Part shown: positions 17,173 to 25,010 of the stretch, piece after piece
How the letters are laid out: each line of letters starts with the position of its first letter
How positions within the stretch are numbered: the stretch's first letter is position 1
From: Clostridia bacterium
GTDB lineage: Bacteria; Bacillota; Clostridia; Christensenellales; CAG-138
DNA: 64,000 nt
Direction: 5' to 3'
Assembly (NCBI GenBank): GCA_030526425.1
Contig: JAUNCT010000006.1
Location: 31,483-95,482 of the forward strand
Made by a program: the position numbers and the translations under genes
The notes under the pieces: generated by a model
Databases searched by the model: none
What the model saw: the letters and a program-made list of their open reading frames with translations, nothing else
What the model was told of the DNA's origin: nothing

Positions 17173-18351
17173 ATGAAACGCTTTCTTTCCCTGCTGACGG
17201 CACTGCTTGTGGTGCTGTCGTTCCTCCCCGCGGCGGGCGCCGAGGTGTGCGTGATCGGCTGCGAAGCCACCGTCGGCGGACTCGAAAACGATGTTTGGAT
17301 GACCAAGTACGGCAACGTCGTGGTCGATGTCGCCGCCGCGGATTTCCTCGGCACCGCATGCGTCGGCTACGGCGACCTGATGGAGGTCTCCTTCCTCGGG
17401 CAAACGCTGGTGCTGCCCGTCGTGCCCGCCTACTCCTATGTCGATTCCGGAAAACCCGCGATCATCGCCGCGCGCGATGCGGCGGGGGCACCGACGGGTC
17501 CGGTGCTGCTGGCGATCAACATGGGCAACTTCGCCACGACCTACGGCATCGCCGACAAGCATACGAACGAGGACAAGACCTGGTACTGGACGGCGAAGGA
17601 GGGCGTGACCTTCCCCCTTCCGGTGTCGTTCACGCTGCGCCTTGCGGGCGGTTACCACAAGGAATACCTGCTGCACGACCTGCACCGCACGAACGAGCGC
17701 GCGGATTACGCGGAGCTTTCCGACGAGGCGTTCGCGAACTTCCGCGCCGTGACGACCCCCGGCATGGGCGCGGGCAAGCTGTACCGCTCTTCGAGCCCGA
17801 TCAACCCCGAGCTCGGGCGCAACGCGTATGCGTGCAAGGCCATGGAGCAGGCGGATGTGAAGACCATCGTGAACCTTGCGGACACCGCGGCGGGCGCTGC
17901 GGAATACGAAGGCTTTGCGGAAAGCTATTACGCGAAGCAGAACGCCGAATACCTGTGCCTCGGCGTGGACTTCTTCGAGCCCTCCTTCCGCACGGGGCTG
18001 GCGGACGGTCTCCGCTTCATGATCGCGAACCCGGGTCCCTACCTCGTGCACTGCAATGAGGGCAAGGACCGCGCGGGCTTCGTTTCCGCCCTGCTCGAGT
18101 GCCTGATGGGCGCGCCCGCCGAGGCGGTCGTCGCCGACTACATGACGACCTACGCCAACTATTACGGCGTGGAGCCCGGCACCGAAAAGTACGATGTCAT
18201 CGCCGAGAGCAACATCGTCAAAACACTTTCGACCGCCTTCCGCACCGATGATCTCGCGAACTGCGACCTCGCCGCCGCGGCGGAAGCCTACCTTGCGGAG
18301 ATCGGTCTTTCCGCCGAAGAGACCGCGGCGCTGAAAGCGAACCTCGGCTGA
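17173..18351 (+). CDS. Secreted PTP-like (dual-specificity fold) phosphatase
   Basis: 392 residues from the second ATG (17173). That start leaves 7 nt to AAAGGAG, whereas the ATG at 17167 leaves only one. Signal peptide about 1-23 ending PAAGA. The catalytic loop is HCNEGKDRAG near residue 300, a CX5R motif with Cys nucleophile and Arg. The upstream LYRSSSPINPELGRN and VKTIVNLADT segments are typical of secreted PTP-like phosphatases and phytase relatives. Residues ~25-150 form an additional N-terminal beta domain (possibly SAM hydroxide adenosyltransferase-like by its GYGDLMEV segment, weak). Likely acts outside the membrane on phosphoesters; the substrate is unknown. Monocistronic. Confidence 0.82.
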   Translation: MKRFLSLLTALLVVLSFLPAAGAEVCVIGCEATVGGLENDVWMTKYGNVVVDVAAADFLGTACVGYGDLMEVSFLGQTLVLPVVPAYSYVDSGKPAIIAARDAAGAPTGPVLLAINMGNFATTYGIADKHTNEDKTWYWTAKEGVTFPLPVSFTLRLAGGYHKEYLLHDLHRTNERADYAELSDEAFANFRAVTTPGMGAGKLYRSSSPINPELGRNAYACKAMEQADVKTIVNLADTAAGAAEYEGFAESYYAKQNAEYLCLGVDFFEPSFRTGLADGLRFMIANPGPYLVHCNEGKDRAGFVSALLECLMGAPAEAVVADYMTTYANYYGVEPGTEKYDVIAESNIVKTLSTAFRTDDLANCDLAAAAEAYLAEIGLSAEETAALKANLG

Positions 18352-18368
18352 ATCCCCTCAAACCCACG

Positions 18369-18396
18369 GAGCCGCCCTTTGGGACGGCTCTTTTTT
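18369..18396 (+). terminator. Rho-independent terminator after the phosphatase gene
   Basis: GAGCCG-CCC, loop TTT, GGG-A-CGGCTC, then TTTTTT. There is a single bulged A in the descending arm. Confidence 0.93.
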
Positions 18397-18407
18397 CGTG
18401 CGCGCGG

Positions 18408-18436
18408 TTGGCGGCAACCCGCCGTTGTGCTAAATT
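18408..18436 (+). promoter_or_regulatory. Promoter of the RyR/K+ channel/TIR operon
   Basis: TTGGCG (18408-18413), 17-nt spacer, TAAATT (18431-18436) with TGC just before, i.e. an extended -10. The first start codon is 38 nt on, with GGGAGGAAGG as ribosome binding site. It appears to be the only promoter for four coupled genes. Confidence 0.6.
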
Positions 18437-18473
18437 ATAGGTAAGTATATGCATTTTTCGGGAGGAAGGTTCC

Positions 18474-18929
18474 GTGAAGCGTTTTCCCTTCGTTTTGCTC
18501 GCGTCGGTCGCACTGTGGACGGCGGCGTGTGCCGCAAAGACCCCTGTGCCCGCGCCAACCGTTGCACCCGTTGCGGTGACCGCCCCGCAGGAGACGGTTG
18601 CCCCCGCCGATGCTGCGGCGTTCCCCATGCCGATCGCGGCGTTTGCGGGATACGGCTCCGTGGACTTCGGCGGGCTGACCATGAGCTGTTGGGAGAACGA
18701 CTGCGAGTCGGGACCCGCGGAACGCGCGCCGAAGATGACCGCGGAAAAGCTGCTCTCGCTCACCGTCACCGGGAAGGACAGCGACCTTGCCGTGACGGGC
18801 GGCACGGTGACCTACCGCTTTTCGGACGCGGACGGCAAGACCGTCGCGGCGTTCGAGTTTTACGACGATCTGCTCGTGCGGGACGACGGCATGTACGCCC
18901 TGACCCGCCGGGAAGGAGGCGCGCAATGA
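18474..18929 (+). CDS. Small lipoprotein opening the RyR/TIR cassette
   Basis: 151 residues starting at a GTG. A hydrophobic leader ends in TAAC, a plausible lipobox with Cys at about residue 19. A Pro/Ala/Val-rich linker follows to ~50. A small globular domain comes next, with two further cysteines (SCWENDCESG), a beta-rich half and the end YALTRREGGAQ. No family recognised. It overlaps the channel gene by 4 nt (ATGA), so it is co-translated with it. It may be an extracytoplasmic sensor or channel accessory subunit, inferred only from coupling. An alternative reading without lipid anchor is possible because position -3 is Thr rather than Leu. Confidence 0.75.
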   Translation: MKRFPFVLLASVALWTAACAAKTPVPAPTVAPVAVTAPQETVAPADAAAFPMPIAAFAGYGSVDFGGLTMSCWENDCESGPAERAPKMTAEKLLSLTVTGKDSDLAVTGGTVTYRFSDADGKTVAAFEFYDDLLVRDDGMYALTRREGGAQ

Positions 18930-20404
18930 AGCGGCGTTCGGTGCGCATCGCGGCGGTCGCCGCGGCATATCTCGTGCTCGTCGCGCTGGTCGCCCTTGCG
19001 GAGCGGAACGCAGGCGGACCCATCCGCGGATTCGGCGACGCGCTGTGGTATTCGCTCGTGACGATGACGACCGTCGGCTACGGAGACCTCTACCCCGTGA
19101 CCGCCTGCGGCAAGGCGCTGGGCACGGTGTTTCTGCTGGCGAGCCTCGGGTTCTTGGCGTTCGTTCTGAGTTCGCTGCTGTCGCTGATGAGCGGCAAGTG
19201 GATCCCCGGGATCCGCCTCTTCCTCGCGCGGAAGCGCCCTTGGTTCGTGTTCACCGAGCGCAACGCGGCGGCGGAAGCCCTTGCGGCGGACCTGATGGAA
19301 AACCGCGCGGACGCCGTGACCGTGTACCTCGGCGAAACGGGACGCTGCACACGGAATGTCGTGTTCTTCCCCGAGGACGCGGCGGCGCTTGCGGAAAAGC
19401 CGTGCTTCGGCGCGGGCGAACGGACGCTCTTCCCCATTGCCGAGGACGCGGGCGCGAACCGCGCCGTGGCGCTGCAGCTGAAAGATACGGGTTGCCGCAT
19501 CTGTTGCCGCGGACCCGAGACCGCGGGGATGCCGGGCGTGACGTTTTTCGACGCGCATGAGACCTGCGCCCGCGGGTACTGGCAAAAGCACACCATCCGC
19601 GCGGAGGAACGTTGCATCGCCCTCGTCGGGGACGGTGCCTACGCGGAGGCACTGCTCGACCGTGCGGTACTTTCCTGCTGCATGACGCCGTTCGCGGTCG
19701 TTTCCTACCGCATGTTCGGCGACTGGGCGGAATACCGCGCCATGCACCCGGGGCTCGCCCAATGCTTTGCCCTCGGTGAGACCTCCGAAACGCAGGACAG
19801 CCTGCTCTTCCCCGGTCGGGTGAGCGTCGAAGCGCTGAAGGACGCGGACCGCATCCTCCTCTGCGGAGACGACCGCCGTGCGAACGCGGCGCTTGCGGTG
19901 AAGCTCGCGCGGTTGCTGCCCGGCGAAGACCGCCTGCACGTGCTGACGGACGACCCGACGGTGCCCGGCGTGCGCTTCGGTTCGGACGCGGAGCTGTTCA
20001 CGGAGGCGCTCGTGCTGAAACACGCGCAGGACCGCACCGCCCGCGCGATGCACGAAAGCTACCGCGCGACCGCACAGGACGCGCCCGCTTGGGAGGAGCT
20101 GAGCCCCTTTCTCAAGGCGTCGAACCGCGCCGTGGCGGACCATTTGCAGCTGAAGGCGCGCCTGCTGAAGGAACGGAACACGGGCTTCCGCAACGCGGAT
20201 GAAAGCTTGCGCGAACAATGCCGCGAAAACGAGCACGACCGCTGGATGCGCTTCCACAGCCTGTACAACTACACCTATGGGGAACAAAAGGACCGTGTCC
20301 GGCGGACGCACCCGTGCATGGTGCCCTATGCCCGCCTCGGTGCGGAGGAACAACGGAAGGACGACGCGGCGTGGCTGCAGCTGTCCAAGGAAAAGGAGGA
20401 ATGA
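18926..20404 (+). CDS. Two-TM K+ channel with NAD-binding-like and C-terminal RyR domain
   Basis: 492 residues from ATG 18926. TM1 is about 8-25, the pore helix and selectivity filter TMTTVGYGD about 45-54, and TM2 about 62-86, the classic 2TM potassium channel core. The cytoplasmic part (~95-400) resembles tandem RCK/TrkA-type Rossmann folds, e.g. IALVGDGAYAEALL. Residues ~430-485 form a RyR domain: ENEHDRW..., YTYGEQKDR, then HPCMVPYARL. The usual RCK glycine motif is weak, so the NAD/ligand site may be altered. RyR domains are known from ryanodine receptors and from bacterial conflict-type proteins. Ligand binding by RyR gating K+ flux is the natural inference. Confidence 0.88.
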   Translation: MKRRSVRIAAVAAAYLVLVALVALAERNAGGPIRGFGDALWYSLVTMTTVGYGDLYPVTACGKALGTVFLLASLGFLAFVLSSLLSLMSGKWIPGIRLFLARKRPWFVFTERNAAAEALAADLMENRADAVTVYLGETGRCTRNVVFFPEDAAALAEKPCFGAGERTLFPIAEDAGANRAVALQLKDTGCRICCRGPETAGMPGVTFFDAHETCARGYWQKHTIRAEERCIALVGDGAYAEALLDRAVLSCCMTPFAVVSYRMFGDWAEYRAMHPGLAQCFALGETSETQDSLLFPGRVSVEALKDADRILLCGDDRRANAALAVKLARLLPGEDRLHVLTDDPTVPGVRFGSDAELFTEALVLKHAQDRTARAMHESYRATAQDAPAWEELSPFLKASNRAVADHLQLKARLLKERNTGFRNADESLREQCRENEHDRWMRFHSLYNYTYGEQKDRVRRTHPCMVPYARLGAEEQRKDDAAWLQLSKEKEE

Positions 20405-20407
20405 CGG

Positions 20408-22273
20408 ATGACGGAGCTTTGGGGCATCCTTCTTCTTGCGGCGCTGTTTTTGGCGGTGCTGCTGACGCTTGCGGCGGATACGCGCACCCGCAACGGGGTG
20501 ACGGGCGTTTGCGCCCTCGTTGCCGCCGTGGTCGGCATCGGGATGTACGGTTACGCCTATGTGCACCCGGCGGGGCTCGGCACGGTGCCGTTGCTCCGTG
20601 CACTGCTGTCGGTGTGCCGCATGTTCGGCGGCGTGAACGACGCGGCATCCGTGCAGGCGACCCCGCTGTGGGAACATGCTTGGGTGCCCGCCGTGTTCTG
20701 GCTGGGGCACTTTCTCGCCTTTTACGCGACGGCGAGCGCAACGGTCGCGACCCTCGGCGGCAGGCTGTTGAAGAAGCTCCGCACGGTGCTGTTGAAGCGC
20801 GGCGACCTGCTCGTGGTGTTCGGGCTCACGAAGGAGAGCGTCGCCTTTGCGCGGACGCGCGCCGCGAAGGGACGGCTGACCGTGCTGTTTGCGGACGGCG
20901 ACCCGGACCCCGCGGCGGAATCCGCGGCGGTCGCGATGGGCGCACAGGTCGAAAAGACCGCCTCCGCCCTGTGTCCGGACCGCGCGTTTTTGCAGCACAT
21001 CGGCATGGGACCCGGCAAGCGCAAGCTGCACGCCGCTGCCATGCACCCGGACGGGCTGCGGAACCTTGCGTGGGCACACGCCCTGAAGGACGCGCTGGCG
21101 GAGCGCGGCGTGACCCCCGCGCAGACGACGCTGACCATTGCGGACGCGGGCGACCGCCGTGCGGCGCAGCTGATGGCGGAAAACGGCACGGGCTTCGGCA
21201 CGGTGTTCGCCTTCGACGCCTATGCACTCGCGGCACGGCTGATGATCCGCCGGCTTCCCCCGGTGCGCACGCTTTCCTTCGATGATACGGGGCGCGCGAC
21301 GGAGGATTTCCGCTGTGCGGTCGTCGGCTTCGGGCAGATGGGGCGCGCAGCCCTCGCGCAGCTGGTGATGAACGCGAACTTTGCGGGAAGCACCTTCCAC
21401 GCAGACGTCTTCGACGCCAAGGCGCAGCCCGGCAGCCTCGAGGACAGCCCGCTCACCGCAGCGTACGACATCCGCTTCCACCCCTTCGGCGGCAAGTCGG
21501 GCGACTTTTACCGCTTTCTCCGCCGTGAGAACGGCAAGCCGCACTACATCGTTTTGAGCACCGGGAGCGACCGCGAGAACCGCGAGATCGCACGGGAGCT
21601 GCTCGACCTGTTCGAGGGCGACGAGCGCATGCCCGCGATCGTTTCGGTCACGAAATCCGGCATCCTCTGCACGGAGCACGGGCTGACCGACCCCGCCTAC
21701 CTCGATATCTGCACCTCGGACCTGCTCGACGCCGAGACGCTCGACGGGCTCGCGATGATCGTCAATGCGAGCTACTGCGGCGACAACGGGCTTTCCCCCG
21801 CGGAAAACTGGCAGCGGTGCGATTACTTCTCGCGGCTGAGCTGCCGCGCTTCCGCCGACTTCGCCCCCGCCTTCCTCGCGATGAGCGGCTGCGCGGATGC
21901 GCCCGAACGCTTTTGCCCCGCGGACGCGCTGCTCGAAAACCTTGCGGAAACCGAGCACAAGCGCTGGTGCGCCTTCCACGCGGTGATGGGCTACCGCCCG
22001 ATGTCCGAGGAGGTTTGGAAAAAGCGTGCGGAGCGGTATGCGGCGGAATGCAAGCGCGACGGAAAGAGTTCGCTCCGCATCGGGAAGGACGCGCGGCTGC
22101 GCCTGCACGCCTGCCTCGTCCCCTGGGACGAGCTGGACGCGCTGAGCGAAAAGGAGAACCGCGTCACGGGCGGCGCCGTGGATTACAAGGCCATGGACCG
22201 CAACAACGTACTTGCCCTGCCGGCGCTGCTCCGGCGGGCGGCGGAGGCAAACGAACATGGAACAACGGTTTGA
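20408..22273 (+). CDS. Membrane protein with tandem NAD-binding folds and RyR domain
   Basis: 621 residues, SD AAGGAGG eight bases before ATG 20408. Hydrophobic segments lie at ~5-22, ~30-52 and ~98-118. No TVGYG filter is present, so this looks like a channel-derived or regulatory subunit. Rossmann-like segments start at LLVVFGLTKES (~137) and CAVVGFGQMGRAAL (~300). Residues ~525-615 are a RyR-like domain (ETEHKRWCAFH, HACLVPWDEL and DYKAMDRNNV) with a longer central insert than the channel's copy. It overlaps the TIR gene by 17 nt. With its neighbour it forms a pair of related but unequal RyR proteins. A heteromeric complex is plausible, not shown. Confidence 0.8.
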   Translation: MTELWGILLLAALFLAVLLTLAADTRTRNGVTGVCALVAAVVGIGMYGYAYVHPAGLGTVPLLRALLSVCRMFGGVNDAASVQATPLWEHAWVPAVFWLGHFLAFYATASATVATLGGRLLKKLRTVLLKRGDLLVVFGLTKESVAFARTRAAKGRLTVLFADGDPDPAAESAAVAMGAQVEKTASALCPDRAFLQHIGMGPGKRKLHAAAMHPDGLRNLAWAHALKDALAERGVTPAQTTLTIADAGDRRAAQLMAENGTGFGTVFAFDAYALAARLMIRRLPPVRTLSFDDTGRATEDFRCAVVGFGQMGRAALAQLVMNANFAGSTFHADVFDAKAQPGSLEDSPLTAAYDIRFHPFGGKSGDFYRFLRRENGKPHYIVLSTGSDRENREIARELLDLFEGDERMPAIVSVTKSGILCTEHGLTDPAYLDICTSDLLDAETLDGLAMIVNASYCGDNGLSPAENWQRCDYFSRLSCRASADFAPAFLAMSGCADAPERFCPADALLENLAETEHKRWCAFHAVMGYRPMSEEVWKKRAERYAAECKRDGKSSLRIGKDARLRLHACLVPWDELDALSEKENRVTGGAVDYKAMDRNNVLALPALLRRAAEANEHGTTV

Positions 22274-23645
22274 GTTCGACGCGTTCATCAGCTACAGCCA
22301 CCGGGACATGAACTGGGGGCGCTGGCTGCAAACGAAGCTGGAGCGGCACCGCATCCCCGCGGAGGCGCGGCGCGAGGGCACCTTTACGGGGAAACACCTG
22401 CGCGTCTTCCGCGACCAGACCGACCTTGCGGGCGTGGAGCTCCAGGAGTCGATCCAACGGGAGCTGCGCCTGTCGCGCTACCTCATCGTCATCTGCTCGC
22501 CGAACAGCGCCGCATCGCCGTGGGTCGCGGCGGAGATCGCCTATTTCAAGCGCATCGGTCGGGCGGAGAACATCATCCCCTTCATCGTGGAGGGTGAACC
22601 GGAGACCGACCGCGCGGAGCTCGAATGCTATTCCGAAGAGCTGCGCAACGACCCCGAGCGGCACTACCTCGGCGCTAACGTCGGGGAGCTCGGCAAGCAA
22701 AAGGCGTTTTTGCGGCTGCTGTCGATCTTGCTCGGGGTCCGCTTCAACCGCCTCGTCGACCGCGAGCGTCGGCGGACGATCTTGCGGCGGAGCATCATCG
22801 GCGGGATCGCGGCGGTGGTGTTCGGCGTGACGGGCGTGCTGCTGTGGCAAAACGCGCGCACGGAAAACGAACGGCGCATGCTGATGTACAGCGACGTCAT
22901 GGCGACCTATGCGCAGACGAACAAACTGACGCCCGAGATCCTTTCGATGCTGGAGCTTTCGGCGAACGCGGGCAACGCCGATGCCTGCCTGACGCTGGGG
23001 CACAGCTACGAGTTCGTTGCGCCCGACCCGGAGAAGGCGTTTTACTGGTTCCGCAAGGGCGCGGAGCTCGGTGACGCGACCTGCCTGACCGCGCTCGGGC
23101 ACTGCTACGCGACGGGCATCGGCACCGAGGCCGACATGGAGAAGGCCTTCGCCTGCTACGACCGCGCGGCGGAGATGGGCAACAGCTCGGGCATGAACAG
23201 CGCGGCGCTGTGCTACCGCGACGGCGAGGGCACCGCGAAGGACCCCGAAAAGGCGCTGCGGCTGTTCGAACAGGCGGCGGAAAACGGCGACGAGCTTTCG
23301 GTGACGGCGGCGGCGTACTGCTACATGCAGGGCATCGGCACGGAGCCGGACGCGGAGAAGGCTTTCCATTGGATGCAACGCGCCGAGAACGGCACGAACA
23401 CCACGGCGCTGTTCAACCTCGGGCTCATGTACCTGAACGGCATCGGCACCGAAAAGGACGAACAAAAGGCCTTCGAACTGTTTCTGAAGGCGGCGACGCT
23501 CGGCGATGCGGACGCGCTGGTGATGGTCGGCTCGTGCATCGAAGGGAAGGTCGGCATCGAAGACCCGGCGCTGTGGTGCTATGAAAAAGCCCTGACGGGC
23601 GGCAGCGAGCTCGCCAAAGACATTTTGGAAAAACGCGGGAAATGA
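22257..23645 (+). CDS. TIR-domain membrane protein with Sel1-like repeats
   Basis: 462 residues from ATG 22257 (SD GGAGG nine bases upstream). Residues ~5-140 are a TIR domain: FDAFISYSHRD (box 1), FRDQTDLAGVELQESI, then LIVICSPNSAASPWVAAEI. The Glu of WVAAE sits where the catalytic glutamate of NAD-cleaving TIR domains lies, so activity is possible. A single TM helix lies near 180-200 (GGIAAVVFGVTGVLLW). From ~220 to the end there are about six Sel1/TPR-like repeats with the A..LG..Y..G.G...D...A..W pattern. Topology puts TIR inside and repeats outside, or both inside with a membrane-hugging helix. It is the last gene of the RyR/K+ channel cassette, and its stop codon lies in the terminator hairpin. 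Confidence 0.9.
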   Translation: MEQRFEFDAFISYSHRDMNWGRWLQTKLERHRIPAEARREGTFTGKHLRVFRDQTDLAGVELQESIQRELRLSRYLIVICSPNSAASPWVAAEIAYFKRIGRAENIIPFIVEGEPETDRAELECYSEELRNDPERHYLGANVGELGKQKAFLRLLSILLGVRFNRLVDRERRRTILRRSIIGGIAAVVFGVTGVLLWQNARTENERRMLMYSDVMATYAQTNKLTPEILSMLELSANAGNADACLTLGHSYEFVAPDPEKAFYWFRKGAELGDATCLTALGHCYATGIGTEADMEKAFACYDRAAEMGNSSGMNSAALCYRDGEGTAKDPEKALRLFEQAAENGDELSVTAAAYCYMQGIGTEPDAEKAFHWMQRAENGTNTTALFNLGLMYLNGIGTEKDEQKAFELFLKAATLGDADALVMVGSCIEGKVGIEDPALWCYEKALTGGSELAKDILEKRGK

Positions 23646-23658
23646 ACCCGCGTTTTTT
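23632..23658 (+). terminator. Rho-independent terminator overlapping the TIR gene stop
   Basis: AACGCGGG, loop around the stop codon, CCCGCGTT then TTTT. It ends the four-gene cassette. Confidence 0.9.
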
Positions 23659-23833
23659 GTTGTTGCGGGGAGGGAAAACCCGTGCGCGGCATCGGTGTTT
23701 TTCGCCACGGCGTCTCCGTTTTTCCCCCGTTTCACCGTGTTTTTCCGCATCCGGATATGCGCATTCAATCGGTGCTTTTCCATCGGTTTCTTGAGACGAC
23801 AACGAGTGCCGTTTCCGCGCCGCAAACCCGCGA

Positions 23834-23862
23834 TTGACACGCCCGACACGCCGTGTTATGGT
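23834..23862 (+). promoter_or_regulatory. Promoter of the sugar ABC transporter operon
   Basis: TTGACA (23834-23839), 17-nt spacer, TATGGT (23857-23862) with TGT before it. A GGTAAC direct repeat follows (23860-23871) and may be an operator. The 23659-23833 stretch before it holds nothing recognisable. Confidence 0.75.
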
Positions 23863-23909
23863 AACGGTAACAAGCCGCGCATGCGGCAAAATCATAACGG
23901 AGGAACAAC

Positions 23910-24926
23910 ATGAAAAGACTCATCGCGATCGTTCTCACATTGGCTATGGTATTTGCCATGACCGGCGTTTCCGCTCTTGCGGAGGGGAAACTCACCTTCG
24001 GCTATATCACCCCCGGTCCCGACACCTGGTACCTCAGAGATGTGGAAGGCTTCCAGGCCGCTGCGGAACTGCTCGGCGTTGAAGTCGTCGTGATCAACTC
24101 CAACTACGATGTGAGCCAGGAGCTCGCCAACATCGAAAACCTCGTCAACCAGCAGGTCGACGGTATCTCCGTGTTCTCCTTCAACGAGAGCGGCGCGATC
24201 ACCGCGGCGATCAAGGGCGATGAGGCGGGTATCCCCGTCGTTGCGACCGACTCCGTCGGTACCGTCTTCAACGCGGGTTGCCCCGTTGCCGGCGCCGTCG
24301 ACTTCGACTGGGCGGGCATGGGCGTCGACTACGCCACCTGGATGGCCGAAAACCACCCCGGCAAGGACTTCGTCATCATCACCGGTAACTTCGAGTCCGT
24401 TCCCTGCCAGACCGTGAACAAGGCCATGGAAGAGACCGCCGCGAAGCTCGGTCAGAACAAGCTGATCAAGATCGAAGAAGGCGAATACACCCCCGCGGTC
24501 GCCGCGAACAAGGCGGAAGACCTCGTGAACTCCGGTCTCGAGTTCGGCATCCTGTTCGTCATGAACGAGGATATGGCAGCTGCCGTCCGTCAGCGTCTCG
24601 AAGATATGGGCGTTGCCGACAAGTACATCATCATCGCGCAGAACGGTTCCCCCGTCGGCGTCGAAATGATCAAGAACGGCTCCCTGAGCTTCACCATCTC
24701 CAGCTCCCCCGGTTGGGAAGGCTTCATCGCAGCCCTCGCGCTGTATGACGCAGCCGTCAACAAGGAAGCCGCGACCAACGTGCAGTACAACCTGCCCAAC
24801 ATCGCCATCACTCCCGAGACCGACACCACCAACCCCGTTGAGGTCGTGCCGTGGGAAGTCAACCTCGAGGCTTACAAGACCCTGACCGCCGAGCACTTCC
24901 CGGCGCTGTACGAGTACATCAAATAA
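23910..24926 (+). CDS. Ribose-type sugar ABC transporter substrate-binding protein
   Basis: 338 residues. Signal peptide about 1-25 ending SALA; no lipobox cysteine. The mature part has the Peripla_BP_4 layout of the RbsB/LacI-like family: FGYITPGPDTWYLRDVEGF at the start, NLVNQQVDGISVFS, VATDSVG, and NEDMAAAVRQRLEDMG near the hinge. It starts a CUT2-type importer operon with a double ATPase, a permease and a GH4 enzyme. Codon use is strongly biased to C/G endings, as expected of a highly expressed binding protein. The sugar is unknown. The GH4 neighbour suggests an alpha-linked galactoside, glucoside or glucuronide. Confidence 0.9.
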   Translation: MKRLIAIVLTLAMVFAMTGVSALAEGKLTFGYITPGPDTWYLRDVEGFQAAAELLGVEVVVINSNYDVSQELANIENLVNQQVDGISVFSFNESGAITAAIKGDEAGIPVVATDSVGTVFNAGCPVAGAVDFDWAGMGVDYATWMAENHPGKDFVIITGNFESVPCQTVNKAMEETAAKLGQNKLIKIEEGEYTPAVAANKAEDLVNSGLEFGILFVMNEDMAAAVRQRLEDMGVADKYIIIAQNGSPVGVEMIKNGSLSFTISSSPGWEGFIAALALYDAAVNKEAATNVQYNLPNIAITPETDTTNPVEVVPWEVNLEAYKTLTAEHFPALYEYIK

Positions 24927-24951
24927 ACCCAAACGACCCCGTTTCTCTTGG

Positions 24952-24982
24952 CATAGGGAAGATCCGACCGATCTTCCCTATG
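24952..24982 (+). repeat. Intercistronic 13-bp perfect hairpin
   Basis: CATAGGGAAGATC, 5-nt loop, GATCTTCCCTATG, with no T-run after it. Such hairpins between binding-protein and ATPase genes commonly stabilise the upstream message and lower downstream expression. That role is inferred here. Confidence 0.8.
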
Positions 24983-25010
24983 TGATTATATAAAGGTTAT
25001 GAGGGAACCC

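Noticed and set aside
22212..22256. Upstream extension of the TIR gene start
   Set aside because: The added 15 residues lie inside the preceding gene and have no ribosome binding site; the ATG at 22257 does.
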